Of a stretch of 64,000 bases of DNA, positions 44,370-52,940 are shown piece by piece (position 1 is the stretch's first letter; every line of letters begins with the position of its first letter). Origin of the DNA: Fibrobacter sp. (lineage in GTDB: Bacteria; Fibrobacterota; Fibrobacteria; Fibrobacterales; Fibrobacteraceae); assembly GCA_024399015.1 (NCBI GenBank), contig JAKSIC010000013.1:1-64000 (forward strand). Reading direction: 5' to 3'. The notes below the pieces were generated by a model. The model ran no database searches and was not told the origin of the DNA. It saw nothing but the letters and a program-made list of their open reading frames with translations. The position numbers were made by a program, and so were the translations under genes.

Positions 44370-45953
44370 ATGTACGATATTTTGGTCCTTGGCGCCGGCA
44401 TTTCCGGTTTGAGCGCAGCACTCCATGCCGCAGAAAAAGGTCTCTCTGTAGTCATCCTCACGAAGGGTGCAAAGCCGGACGGATCATCAAACTATGCCCA
44501 GGGCGGTATCGCTACAGTTACGGAAAAAACCGACAAGTTTAAATTCCACATTGATGATACCTTGGAAGCTGGCGCAGGCCTTTGCAAGAAGGAACCGGTG
44601 AACATTCTCACCAAGAGCGGTCCTGCCACCATCAAGCAGTTGGTCAAGTGGGGCGTCCAGTTTACACCTTCTCCCGTGAACCGTGAAGAATTCGACCTTC
44701 ACCTGGAAGGCGGCCACAGCCATCACCGTATCCTCCACGCCGCAGACCTTACCGGCAAGGAAATCATGCGCGCCCTCCTCTGCGAACTCCACAAGCAGAA
44801 GAACATCGACTATCTGGAAAACTGCTACATCAAGGATTTGATCTGCAACGGCGAAGGCAAGGACAAGCGTTGCGTCGGTGCAAAGATTATTCACCAGAAG
44901 TCTGGCAAAGTTGAAAACATTTATGCAAAGGCAACCATCCTTTCTACTGGCGGTGCCGGACGCATTTGGCAGTACACCGTTTGCCCGCCGGACAGCTGCG
45001 GCGACGGTATGGCTATTGCAGCTCGCGCAGGAGCAGCTCTGCAGGATATCGAGTTCATGCAGTTCCACCCCACAAGCTTGTACGCACCCAGCCTCAAGAA
45101 GCCGTTCCTGATTTCTGAAGCTGTACGTGGTTTCGGCGGCATCCTCAAGAACGACAAGGGCGAAGAATTCATGAACCAGGTTCATCCTCTTCATTCCCTC
45201 GCTCCCCGCGACATCGTGGCTCGTGCCATCCATCGTGAAATGCAGCGTCTGGGCAAGCCCCACATGTACATCGACTTGACTGGTCACACCCCGAAGGATA
45301 TCCGTAGCCACTTCCCCAACATCTATGCAAAGTGCATGGAAGTTGGCGTGGACATGACCAGGGAATGGATCCCCGTTGTTCCGGCTGCTCACTACATGTG
45401 CGGAGGCGTTTTAGTAGACACCTGGTCCCGTACCGAAATCAAGGGCCTCTACGCCTGCGGTGAAGTTGCCGCTACCGGCGTTCATGGAGCAAACCGTTTG
45501 GCCTCCAACTCTTTGTTGGAAAGCGTCGTCTACGCAATCCGCGCTATCGACAATATCGAAACCAGCGGCCTCCTGAAGGAAAAGATTTCTACCTCCCGCT
45601 CCTCCAAGAAGGAAAAGGTATCCTACACCAAGTCCGCCTACTGGCGCAAGCGTCGCAAGATGTTGCAGGACATGATGTGGACCCACTGCGGTATCGTCCG
45701 CACCGTGGCAGGCCTCAACCAGGGTCTCAAGGTTATTGAATCTTTGGAAGCAGACATTGCAACAGCCATCAAGAACAAGGAAACCGAGAACTTCTACTTC
45801 ATCGAATTCCAGAACGCACTTCAGGTGTCCAAGATGATTCTTATTGCAGCACTCCGTCGCAAGGAATCCCGCGGCCTCCACTACATTCTGGATTACCCCA
45901 ATCCTGATCCTAAGAGCAAGCACCAGAGCATTTACCTAGGCGACAAGAAGTAG
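44370..45953 (+). CDS. nadB: L-aspartate oxidase
   Basis: 527 residues from the ATG at 44370 (ACGGAG about 8 nt upstream); the frame is open for 41 more hydrophobic residues upstream but those do not belong to the family. FAD-binding GAGISGLSAALHAAEKG at the N-terminus, GSSNYAQGGIA, HHRILHAAD, GGAGRIW, and the active-site Arg region FGGILKN...LAPRDIVARAIH. It oxidises aspartate to iminoaspartate for NAD synthesis, under anaerobiosis probably with fumarate as acceptor. Its TAG stop is the first unit of a 7-bp repeat array. Confidence 0.95.
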   Translation: MYDILVLGAGISGLSAALHAAEKGLSVVILTKGAKPDGSSNYAQGGIATVTEKTDKFKFHIDDTLEAGAGLCKKEPVNILTKSGPATIKQLVKWGVQFTPSPVNREEFDLHLEGGHSHHRILHAADLTGKEIMRALLCELHKQKNIDYLENCYIKDLICNGEGKDKRCVGAKIIHQKSGKVENIYAKATILSTGGAGRIWQYTVCPPDSCGDGMAIAARAGAALQDIEFMQFHPTSLYAPSLKKPFLISEAVRGFGGILKNDKGEEFMNQVHPLHSLAPRDIVARAIHREMQRLGKPHMYIDLTGHTPKDIRSHFPNIYAKCMEVGVDMTREWIPVVPAAHYMCGGVLVDTWSRTEIKGLYACGEVAATGVHGANRLASNSLLESVVYAIRAIDNIETSGLLKEKISTSRSSKKEKVSYTKSAYWRKRRKMLQDMMWTHCGIVRTVAGLNQGLKVIESLEADIATAIKNKETENFYFIEFQNALQVSKMILIAALRRKESRGLHYILDYPNPDPKSKHQSIYLGDKK

Positions 45954-46027
45954 TGGTTAGTGGTTAGTGGTTAGTGGTTAGTGGTTAGTGGTTAGTGGTT
46001 AGTGGTTAGTGATTAGTAGGTAGTAGG
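45951..46027. repeat. 7-bp tandem repeat array (TAGTGGT), 11 units
   Basis: Eight perfect TAGTGGT units are followed by TAGTGAT, TAGTAGG and TAGTAGG, with no gap. The first three bases are the nadB stop codon, and the array ends 3 bp before the TTG start of the kinase gene. All three frames of the plus strand encounter TAG within 21 bp, so it is also a translation stop. Confidence 0.95.
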
Positions 46028-46030
46028 AAG

Positions 46031-47071
46031 TTGGCGGAAAAAAAGAGCGAAAAACCTTCTAAGATTGGCGGATACAAACCGACCCAGGAACTGAGTTCCG
46101 GAGCCATGGGAAATCTGTGGCTCTGTCACGATCCTTCTTTGGACCGTATGGTGGTCGTCAAGCAGATGCGAGAAAACCTGGAAGAAAACAGCGATGCTGT
46201 CAAACGCTTTATGCGCGAAGGCAACATCCTCGCCCACCTGAACCATCCGGCAATCATTCAGCCCCACGCCCTCTGGAAGGAACGTGACGGAAAGCTTTCC
46301 CTTTCCATGGAATTCGTCAACGGCATCACGCTGCGTCAGCTTCTTGACAAATGCAAGCAGCCGCCTCTGTGGGTTGTCACGGCCATTCTTTACGATGTAC
46401 TAGGCGCATTGGGTCACGCCCACCGCGCAGGAGTCGTGCACCGTGACTTGAAGCCCGCCAACATCATGATCGATGTAGATGGCCGCGTGCGCCTCCTGGA
46501 TTTCGGCATTGCCCACACGGACAACCCGCTGAACGATTCCGAGGACAGCCTCACCATCACCGGTGCAATCCTCGGTACCGTCACCTACATGAGCCCGGAA
46601 CAGACCCTTGGTGAAGAAGCCTCCCCCGCCTCCGACCTTTTTGCGGTGGGCGTGATTGCAAGCGAAATGCTTATGGGCGAAAACGTTTTCCGCGGCGAGA
46701 ACTTTGCGGACACCGTAAAGCGCGTCCAGAAGCTTCGCGTTACCGACAAGGCTTTTGACAAGAGCGTTCCGAAGCCCCTCCGTAAATTCGTATTGAAACT
46801 TTTGGCAAAGAAGCCGAAGAACCGTCCGCTGACCGCATTCGATGCAGCCAACGAACTGTCCGAACTGATGAAGCATCTTCCCCGCGACCTCACTCCCTAT
46901 ATGGGCATGTGGACCTCAGCTCTCAAGAGCAGCGATGAAAGCGCAGGCGAAGATCTTTTTACAGAACCTCCCGTTTACAAGACTTCAAAGAAAGCCCCGT
47001 TCGTTCTTGGACTTTTATGCGGTGCCGCAATTTTTGCAGCAGCGGCAAGTCTCATCCATTTTGTTTTATAG
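46031..47071 (+). CDS. Membrane-anchored Ser/Thr protein kinase (PknB-type)
   Basis: 346 residues. TTG start at 46031; no internal ATG precedes the glycine loop. Kinase landmarks: ELSSGAMGNLWL loop, Lys44 in VVVKQM, catalytic HRDLKPANIM with Asp139, DFG Asp157, and the GTVTYMSPEQ activation segment. A single C-terminal transmembrane helix (about 322-344) with the kinase domain facing the cytosol and almost no extracellular part. AGGA from the last repeat unit is the only purine-rich stretch ahead of the start. Substrates unknown. cvpA follows after 6 bp. Confidence 0.9.
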   Translation: MAEKKSEKPSKIGGYKPTQELSSGAMGNLWLCHDPSLDRMVVVKQMRENLEENSDAVKRFMREGNILAHLNHPAIIQPHALWKERDGKLSLSMEFVNGITLRQLLDKCKQPPLWVVTAILYDVLGALGHAHRAGVVHRDLKPANIMIDVDGRVRLLDFGIAHTDNPLNDSEDSLTITGAILGTVTYMSPEQTLGEEASPASDLFAVGVIASEMLMGENVFRGENFADTVKRVQKLRVTDKAFDKSVPKPLRKFVLKLLAKKPKNRPLTAFDAANELSELMKHLPRDLTPYMGMWTSALKSSDESAGEDLFTEPPVYKTSKKAPFVLGLLCGAAIFAAAASLIHFVL

Positions 47072-47077
47072 ACGTCT

Positions 47078-47818
47078 ATGAATACTATTGATATTGTTTG
47101 CCTCGCTCTTATGACGCTCCTCGCCTTGATTGGCGTTTGGCACGGATTGCTCCGCGGCATCTTCCGTTTGATAGCCTGGGCCACCGCCGTTGTAGGAGCC
47201 TATATAGCCAACGCAAACTTTGCAGAAACAGTCGCCAACAGTTTGGGCTGCAGCAGCTTTTCTGCAACAATCGTTTGCCTTTGTATCGGATTCCTTGTTC
47301 CGTTCCTCCTGTTCCTTTTTATCGGCCACGTTGTCAACAGAGCTGTCAGCGACACCGTCGTAAGCAAGGTGGACCGTATTCTCGGAGCTTTGTTCGGTGT
47401 TGTCAAAGCAGTGCTAATTCTTTTCGTGTTGCTGACTATTATGCACGTTCTCCCCTTTGGTGGAGTCATCAAGGAGACCCGCGATACGGCGGTTGCATAC
47501 AAACTATACCAAAGCACCTTGGAAACCTTAGGCTATTCCTCCGACCCCATCGACTTGGTTGATGTGGCGGAAAAGAAGGCCACCGAATTCACAAAGAACA
47601 TTACCGACAAGGCCGCAGAAAAAGCTACCGAAGTCGCAAGCGAAGCTGCAAGCAGGGCAGCCACCGCAGCCAAGGATGCCGCAGACAAAGCCCTGGAAGA
47701 AGCTAAAGACGCAGCAAAGGCCGCCGTCGACCAAACACAAAAAAAGGCGGCTGACGCCACCCTTAGTAAGAAAGATTCTGCAGAGTCCGCAACCGCAGAC
47801 TCTACTCGCAAAAACTAG
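47078..47818 (+). CDS. cvpA: CvpA-family membrane protein with amphipathic Ala/Lys tail
   Basis: 246 residues. Four hydrophobic helices with the CvpA opening (IDIVCLALMTLLALIGVWHGLLRGIFRL) and VSKVDRILGALFGVVKAVLIL. From about residue 165 a long helical tail of 11-residue-like repeats (KAAEKATEVASEAASRAATA and on) resembles LEA/apolipoprotein amphipathic helices. CvpA proteins are inner-membrane proteins linked to colicin V export and envelope stress. Operon with the kinase suggests a possible phosphorylation partner (inference). The stop overlaps the convergent mtaD stop by 4 bp. Confidence 0.82.
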   Translation: MNTIDIVCLALMTLLALIGVWHGLLRGIFRLIAWATAVVGAYIANANFAETVANSLGCSSFSATIVCLCIGFLVPFLLFLFIGHVVNRAVSDTVVSKVDRILGALFGVVKAVLILFVLLTIMHVLPFGGVIKETRDTAVAYKLYQSTLETLGYSSDPIDLVDVAEKKATEFTKNITDKAAEKATEVASEAASRAATAAKDAADKALEEAKDAAKAAVDQTQKKAADATLSKKDSAESATADSTRKN

Positions 47819-49071
47819 CAACGAGAAGCAATAGACTTGGCGCAGGCTTCCGCCTCGCGGACAATGTCTTCCTCGCCGTCGATATGACGGTTCTTCATCA
47901 CAAATTTGCCATCGCAAATCACCGAGTGAATGGCACTGGAATCTGCAGCATACACCCAGTTGCTCACCAAGTTGTGACGGGGATTCAAACGCTCGTTCTT
48001 TAAATCCACCAACAAGGCATCGGCAAGGAAACCTTCAGCAATAACGCCGGCTTCGACGCCATAAGCCATGGCACCGCTTGCTGTAGCCATCTTGAGAGCA
48101 TCATCAGCGTTCAAGATATCGGCCTTTCCCAAAGCCTTTGCCAACAGGGAGGCAACCTTCATCTCCTCGTGCATATCCAAGTTGTTGTTGGAGGATGCAC
48201 CGTCGGTTCCGAGGGCAACCAGCATGCCGCTATCCAGCATCTTCGGGATCTTGGGAATTCCACTGTTGAGCTTGAGATTGGAGCAAGGATTCAAAACTGC
48301 AGCGGAGCCGGATTCAGCCATCAAGGCCATATCCTGTTCAGACAAATGAACACAATGGGCAGCAACAAAGTTATCTCCCAGCACTCCATAACGGTCCATC
48401 AGTTCCACAGGAGAACAGCCGTCTTTCTTTTTGCAATCCTTCACTTCCTTTGCCGTTTCAGACAAATGAGTATGAAGAATCATTTCTTCTTCACGGGCAG
48501 TCTTTGCGCAACGCTTGAAAAGGGCCTCCCCCACCATGTAGATGGAATGGGGCATCACCGCAAGCTTTACACGATCAGATTCAAACTTATGATCCTTAAT
48601 GAACTTGAAGTTGTTTTCAATGGCTTCATTTGTCATGAGTCCTTGCGCAAAGGTAACACCGATGGAGGCTCGGATTCCCATTTCCTTCACCACCTTCATG
48701 GTCCGTTCCCGATGCCAGTACATATCTGCAAAGAACACCGTACCAGACTTGATCATTTCAAGAACTGCAAGGCGCGAACCGATTTCTATATCCTTGGGAG
48801 TCATCTTGCCTTCAAAGGGCCAGATGTGATTCTGCAACCATTCCTGCAGAGGCATATCATCGGCATAACCACGCAAGAGCGTCATGGCGGCGTGGCAATG
48901 TCCGTTGTAGAATGGAGGCAAGATAGCCAAGCCGGAACAGTCCACAATTTCAGCCTTGTCGAAATCCTTTGGAGTCAAGGGACGGAACACCTTTGAAAAT
49001 TTCTTTCCGGAAATAAGGATATCCCTCACCTGACCCTGGAACATAACAGACTTCAAAATAATTTTGGACAT
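47815..49071 (-). CDS. mtaD: 5'-methylthioadenosine/S-adenosylhomocysteine deaminase-like amidohydrolase
   Basis: 418 residues. Amidohydrolase metal site: PPFYNGHCHAAMTLLRGYADDMPLQEWL near residue 55-80 (HxH), then HTHLSET, AAHCVHL and LGTDGASSNNNLDM. The LRGYADDMPLQEWL stretch is typical of MtaD/SAH deaminases, which deaminate methylthioadenosine, SAH or adenosine. GAGGCG lies upstream of the ATG. Other nucleoside deaminases of the group (SsnA-like) cannot be fully excluded. Confidence 0.87.
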   Translation of the reverse strand: MSKIILKSVMFQGQVRDILISGKKFSKVFRPLTPKDFDKAEIVDCSGLAILPPFYNGHCHAAMTLLRGYADDMPLQEWLQNHIWPFEGKMTPKDIEIGSRLAVLEMIKSGTVFFADMYWHRERTMKVVKEMGIRASIGVTFAQGLMTNEAIENNFKFIKDHKFESDRVKLAVMPHSIYMVGEALFKRCAKTAREEEMILHTHLSETAKEVKDCKKKDGCSPVELMDRYGVLGDNFVAAHCVHLSEQDMALMAESGSAAVLNPCSNLKLNSGIPKIPKMLDSGMLVALGTDGASSNNNLDMHEEMKVASLLAKALGKADILNADDALKMATASGAMAYGVEAGVIAEGFLADALLVDLKNERLNPRHNLVSNWVYAADSSAIHSVICDGKFVMKNRHIDGEEDIVREAEACAKSIASRC

Positions 49072-49142
49072 TTTCGCCTCGTAAATTCGTTGTTTTGAAT
49101 ATAGAAAACACTTTTTGTAAGGAAATTATATATTATTGGAAT

Positions 49143-50138
49143 ATGACAAACGAGCAACCAGAAACACTACCAATTACGCGATCTGAATTTTCCAAGCTGG
49201 AAATTTTCAAGAATGTTTCGTTCGAAAGCCTGGCCGGTTATCTGTTAGGCTGTAAAAAGATTTTGGCCCAGCCCGGAGAACTTTTGATTGACCCCGAGCA
49301 TCCCATCCGTCGCCTTATTGTTGTTCTTGACGGTCTGCTCGAAGTTAAGCTCACCTCCCAGGGTGGCAATTTTTCTGACACCATTGAACCGGGCCATAGC
49401 GCAGGCGAAATGTCCATCTTCGACAATATCAAGCCTAGCGCCAGCGTTTATGCCAAGGAACCTAGCCACCTGTTGATTGTCGATGCAACTACAGCGTTGG
49501 CAATGATCCACGCCTCACATGACCTGTGCTTGAATTTCTTGCATATTCTTTGTCAGAGAATTCGCAACAACAACCGTGTGGTCTGCCAGGAAGAATACCA
49601 CATCCGCTGTATCGAAGAAAACGCCCGAGTGGATTCCCTTACCGGCCTTCATAACCGTCGTTGGCTTGAAGAAATGTATGCTCGCGAAATGTCCCGCAGC
49701 AACGCAGGCAATTTCAAGCTCTGCGCCTTCATGCTGGACATCGACCACTTCAAGAACGTAAACGACACCTACGGCCATTTGGCAGGCGACCAAGTTCTTA
49801 TGTCCGTGGCTCAGTCCATTACCAAGAGTCTGCGACCCTCCGATATGCCAGTCCGTTACGGCGGCGAAGAATTTACCGTGTTCCTTCCGGGAACTTCTTT
49901 GGACAATGCAAAGGTCATCGCCGAACGCATGCGCAAGAATATCGAAAAGATGGAGATTACCCTTCCGTCTGGCGAACTTCTTAAGGTTACCGTCAGCATC
50001 GGCTTCACCGAACGCATCGAAAACGACTCCGTGCCCTCCATTATCGAGCGCGCAGACCAGGCCTTGTATAACGCAAAGGAAAACGGTCGTAACCGAGTCT
50101 GCATGAACCTCGGACAGGACGAAATGTTCCTGTTCTAG
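49143..50138 (+). CDS. Cyclic-nucleotide-binding-domain diguanylate cyclase
   Basis: 331 residues from the ATG at 49143 (TATATT ends 8 nt before; the longer frame adds 16 unlikely residues). An N-terminal CRP-like cNMP-binding jelly roll (about 15-135, PGHSAGEMSIFDN) is followed by a helix and a GGDEF domain. The active loop is GGEEF, with DIDHFKNVNDTYGHLAGD upstream. An RxxD inhibitory site (RPSD) stands five residues before GGEEF, so product inhibition is expected, unlike the cyclase at 4650. The input ligand is unknown. Confidence 0.88.
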   Translation: MTNEQPETLPITRSEFSKLEIFKNVSFESLAGYLLGCKKILAQPGELLIDPEHPIRRLIVVLDGLLEVKLTSQGGNFSDTIEPGHSAGEMSIFDNIKPSASVYAKEPSHLLIVDATTALAMIHASHDLCLNFLHILCQRIRNNNRVVCQEEYHIRCIEENARVDSLTGLHNRRWLEEMYAREMSRSNAGNFKLCAFMLDIDHFKNVNDTYGHLAGDQVLMSVAQSITKSLRPSDMPVRYGGEEFTVFLPGTSLDNAKVIAERMRKNIEKMEITLPSGELLKVTVSIGFTERIENDSVPSIIERADQALYNAKENGRNRVCMNLGQDEMFLF

Positions 50139-50152
50139 GCCCAGCACAACCG

Positions 50153-51472
50153 TTATCGATCCATTTCTACGACAGTTCCCGGCTTGCCTGTAGTTTCGCC
50201 ACCCTTGGTGATTACCCAGACAACTTCCAGGCCTTCCACCTGTTGACCAGAAATCGGCTCGGCATAGCCATCAGTCAGAACAACAACCTGACTGATGTTT
50301 TTTTCTTTTGCGTGTTCAAAGATCGGAGAAAAACTGGTTCCTCCCCTACCCTTGAATTCAATGGCTTCAATGTTCTGTCGATTGAACAAGACCGTTTCAT
50401 CAGGATCCTTGACTTCCGTATCAAAGCTCCAAAGGTACACCCCTGTATAATTGGCAATGCGTTCAATCTCCACAATGAAGCGGGACAAATCCGCAGAGCC
50501 AACGCTACCGGATGTATCGGCATACACTGCCACTGGTTCCAAAGACTTGGTTGTAGAGCCAAGGAAGGGTTTTCCGTAGTGCTTATTCCAGCGACGACGC
50601 GTAGGTTCCTTGTCAAAGGAAAGGAAGGAGCCCACCTTCAAGCGAAGAATGTCACGCCAGTTCAAAGGCTGTTCCTGGGCCTTTTTCACCAGTTCAACAG
50701 CATATGCTCCCAGATGGCCCCACTGATGGTTTCGTTCCGCCTGTTCCACAACATTGCGGACATAGTCATCGATAAAGGCGTCTTCGTCGTAATTATTTCC
50801 GTGGTTCGGATCCATGCGATGCTTGGTAATTTTACCAAGGGGACAATCCTCGCTGATTTCAACAACCACATCGTAATCATCATCACCACCATCCGTAAGA
50901 TTGCCACCAGATGCGCCGCCCGAGGATTCGCCAGGCTCGTTTCCTTTTTCACCACTTTCCTTGGAACGATAAACGAACTTGACCTTTATATCAGGATACT
51001 TTTTATCAAGCAGGGCGAGATACTGTTCGTAACTCAGGTTGTCCGGGAACTTGAACATTGCCGGAAGAAGGCATTGAATTTCGCCTTTCTTTTTCTCACC
51101 CGTATCTTTCTTGAAACGAGGAATGGCAATACCAGGTTCTTCATGAATCAAGCTGTTGATGGCAAGGTCCATGGCCACGTTTTCCTTGTAGGCACGAGTT
51201 CTATCGTTGGACATACGATGAGTGCAATGGTGCAGCAACACATGCATCATTTCGTGAATAAGGACAAAGGTTCTTTCTTCTTCGGTAAGGGAGGCGAAGA
51301 AGTCGGGATTGTAGGCCAGGGTGATGCGACCGTTCTTGACGCACACACCCATGGTTTCCATTGTCGTCGATTGGACAATGTTCATACCCACCAGCATATT
51401 GAAGCTGACGGGACTGTAGTACACAAGCCTACAAAGCGTTCCCTGAAAGTTAGCTTCGATATCTGCCATCAT
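50153..51472 (-). CDS. DUF2201 putative metallopeptidase with VWA-like domain
   Basis: 439 residues. The N-terminal domain holds a zinc motif HEMMHVLLHH (about 74-83) and a conserved NVAMDLAINSLI segment. A Gly/Ser/Asp-rich linker (about 180-205) leads to a C-terminal VWA-like domain with YADTSGSVG (MIDAS-like DxSxS) and LTDGYAEP. It matches the DUF2201 architecture that is usually encoded beside a MoxR-type ATPase, as here: ATG overlaps the ATPase stop (TAATG). The pair probably acts as a metal- or protein-remodelling machine; no substrate can be named. Confidence 0.87.
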   Translation of the reverse strand: MMADIEANFQGTLCRLVYYSPVSFNMLVGMNIVQSTTMETMGVCVKNGRITLAYNPDFFASLTEEERTFVLIHEMMHVLLHHCTHRMSNDRTRAYKENVAMDLAINSLIHEEPGIAIPRFKKDTGEKKKGEIQCLLPAMFKFPDNLSYEQYLALLDKKYPDIKVKFVYRSKESGEKGNEPGESSGGASGGNLTDGGDDDYDVVVEISEDCPLGKITKHRMDPNHGNNYDEDAFIDDYVRNVVEQAERNHQWGHLGAYAVELVKKAQEQPLNWRDILRLKVGSFLSFDKEPTRRRWNKHYGKPFLGSTTKSLEPVAVYADTSGSVGSADLSRFIVEIERIANYTGVYLWSFDTEVKDPDETVLFNRQNIEAIEFKGRGGTSFSPIFEHAKEKNISQVVVLTDGYAEPISGQQVEGLEVVWVITKGGETTGKPGTVVEMDR

Positions 51473-52770
51473 TAACCTTCAATAATAATATCGTCTCTGT
51501 CGAGGTCCGCTTCGGTAAGGTTCTTCATTCTGGTGAATGTCGCCACCCAGTTGTCATAGGCGGAACGGCCACCATTCTTGCTTTCCTTGTTGATTACAGC
51601 CATGTTGTAAATCTTATAACGTTTAGGAGTCACGCGCCAAGCCAGGAACTGTTCCTTGTTTTCCTTCTGCCAAGCCTTGATAAAGGCAACCACAGCTTCG
51701 TTAGGAATGCATTCCAGGAATGCCAAGATGTTCTTTTCCTGCAGAGAGGAAAGCTTTGACTTCACAACATATTCAATCAAGGTGTGGGCTGTAGGAACAG
51801 CAGCCTTGGGATTGGCTTTGAAGGTACTTTCCAAATGCTTGCGATAAGCGTCATCCATTTTGTTCAATATTCGCTTTACATCAATTTCATTCTTGCGATC
51901 CATTTCACAGAACTGGGCAAACTTCAAGGCATAGCTGGTACCCACATAGGCCGCAGCAATTTCAGACAAGAAATTCTGGTTATCAGCCGTAATGTCATCG
52001 CCATTTTCGCGGAATCTCTGGAGGCATTCACCAAGCTGAGTCCAGTCACGAGGACAAGGGCCCTTCTTACCCTGGATGGAAAGTTCTTCAATAGTCTTGG
52101 ACGGAAGAACAATATAGTCCGGATACTTGTTCAAGAATTCAAGCACGGCTTCGTGAATCTGGCCAGCATCAACACGACGCTTGTAATCTTCAAGGTATTC
52201 CTTATCCGTGGGAGAGAAAGAGACATTCTTGATACGGCTTTCCTGGGCCGGGTCACGGCGGGTGCCATTATAGATCTTGGCGTTATCGTTGTCGGCACAG
52301 ATAACATAAGTGTTCTCCTTAAGGTCCACACCGAACAAGCGATGTTCCAAAAGAAGTTCCATGATACCATCCTGAATGATGGAATTACCACGCTTACATT
52401 CATCAAGGAACAAGACATAAATATCGTCGTACTTGGTAAGACGGGTATACTTCATACCATTGGCGGCATACAAGGCCTCCATCTGGTCGTCATATTCCTT
52501 GCAAGTGGGAATCCAGCTAGGCGGGCAGCTATAAGTACGGCCACCAAACTCCTGGAAATTACCGATCAAATCGGCAGGGTCCATAATGGAAACGCAACGG
52601 CTGACAACATGCACACGATCCTCGGGAATGTTGTGCTTTTGCGCCACCAACTGGCGGATAGTATTGTGAACGTAGGAAGTCTTTCCTACACCGTGATTTC
52701 CCATAAGGCCCAAAGTATGGGTGGGAATGAAACCTTTTTCAACATAGCGATTGATTGATTTGATATCCAT
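51472..52770 (-). CDS. MoxR-like AAA+ ATPase partner of DUF2201 protein
   Basis: 432 residues. Walker A GNHGVGKTS (about 24-32), Walker B YVLFLDECKR (about 118-127), sensor-1 region YVICADNDNAKIYNG and Arg finger candidate RRDPAQESR. The rest is helical. Members of this group remodel proteins or help insert cofactors together with a VWA partner. AGGAAT lies upstream of the ATG. The two-gene unit stands apart from the neighbours (its own promoter and a hisD terminator between). Confidence 0.85.
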   Translation of the reverse strand: MDIKSINRYVEKGFIPTHTLGLMGNHGVGKTSYVHNTIRQLVAQKHNIPEDRVHVVSRCVSIMDPADLIGNFQEFGGRTYSCPPSWIPTCKEYDDQMEALYAANGMKYTRLTKYDDIYVLFLDECKRGNSIIQDGIMELLLEHRLFGVDLKENTYVICADNDNAKIYNGTRRDPAQESRIKNVSFSPTDKEYLEDYKRRVDAGQIHEAVLEFLNKYPDYIVLPSKTIEELSIQGKKGPCPRDWTQLGECLQRFRENGDDITADNQNFLSEIAAAYVGTSYALKFAQFCEMDRKNEIDVKRILNKMDDAYRKHLESTFKANPKAAVPTAHTLIEYVVKSKLSSLQEKNILAFLECIPNEAVVAFIKAWQKENKEQFLAWRVTPKRYKIYNMAVINKESKNGGRSAYDNWVATFTRMKNLTEADLDRDDIIIEG

Positions 52771-52795
52771 AAGATTCCTGTATTACTTGATATAT

Positions 52796-52819
52796 CACCG
52801 TGTTTCAGCATTTTGTCAA
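52796..52819 (-). promoter_or_regulatory. Candidate promoter of the MoxR/DUF2201 operon
   Basis: On the minus strand TTGACA (52819-52814) is followed after 17 bp by GATATA, overlapping TATATC at 19 bp. A second TTGACA lies about 60 bp further upstream without a good partner. Confidence 0.4.
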
Positions 52820-52889
52820 ACACAGCGAGTAATCCGTTCAGTGAATCTATCGGATGCTTTTTCTTAATTTGTCAAAGTTTTTTTCAAAA

Positions 52890-52916
52890 AAAATCCCCGG
52901 GAGGTAAACCCGGGGA
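52890..52916 (-). terminator. Intrinsic terminator of hisD
   Basis: TCCCCGGG / CCCGGGGA perfect stem, 7-nt loop, minus-strand T run of eight. Confidence 0.88.
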
Positions 52917-52940
52917 CTTTCACATATATATGTAGTAAGA

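Noticed and set aside
45951-46027. TAGTGGT array as a CRISPR array
   Set aside because: Units are 7 bp without spacers and no cas gene is in the window.
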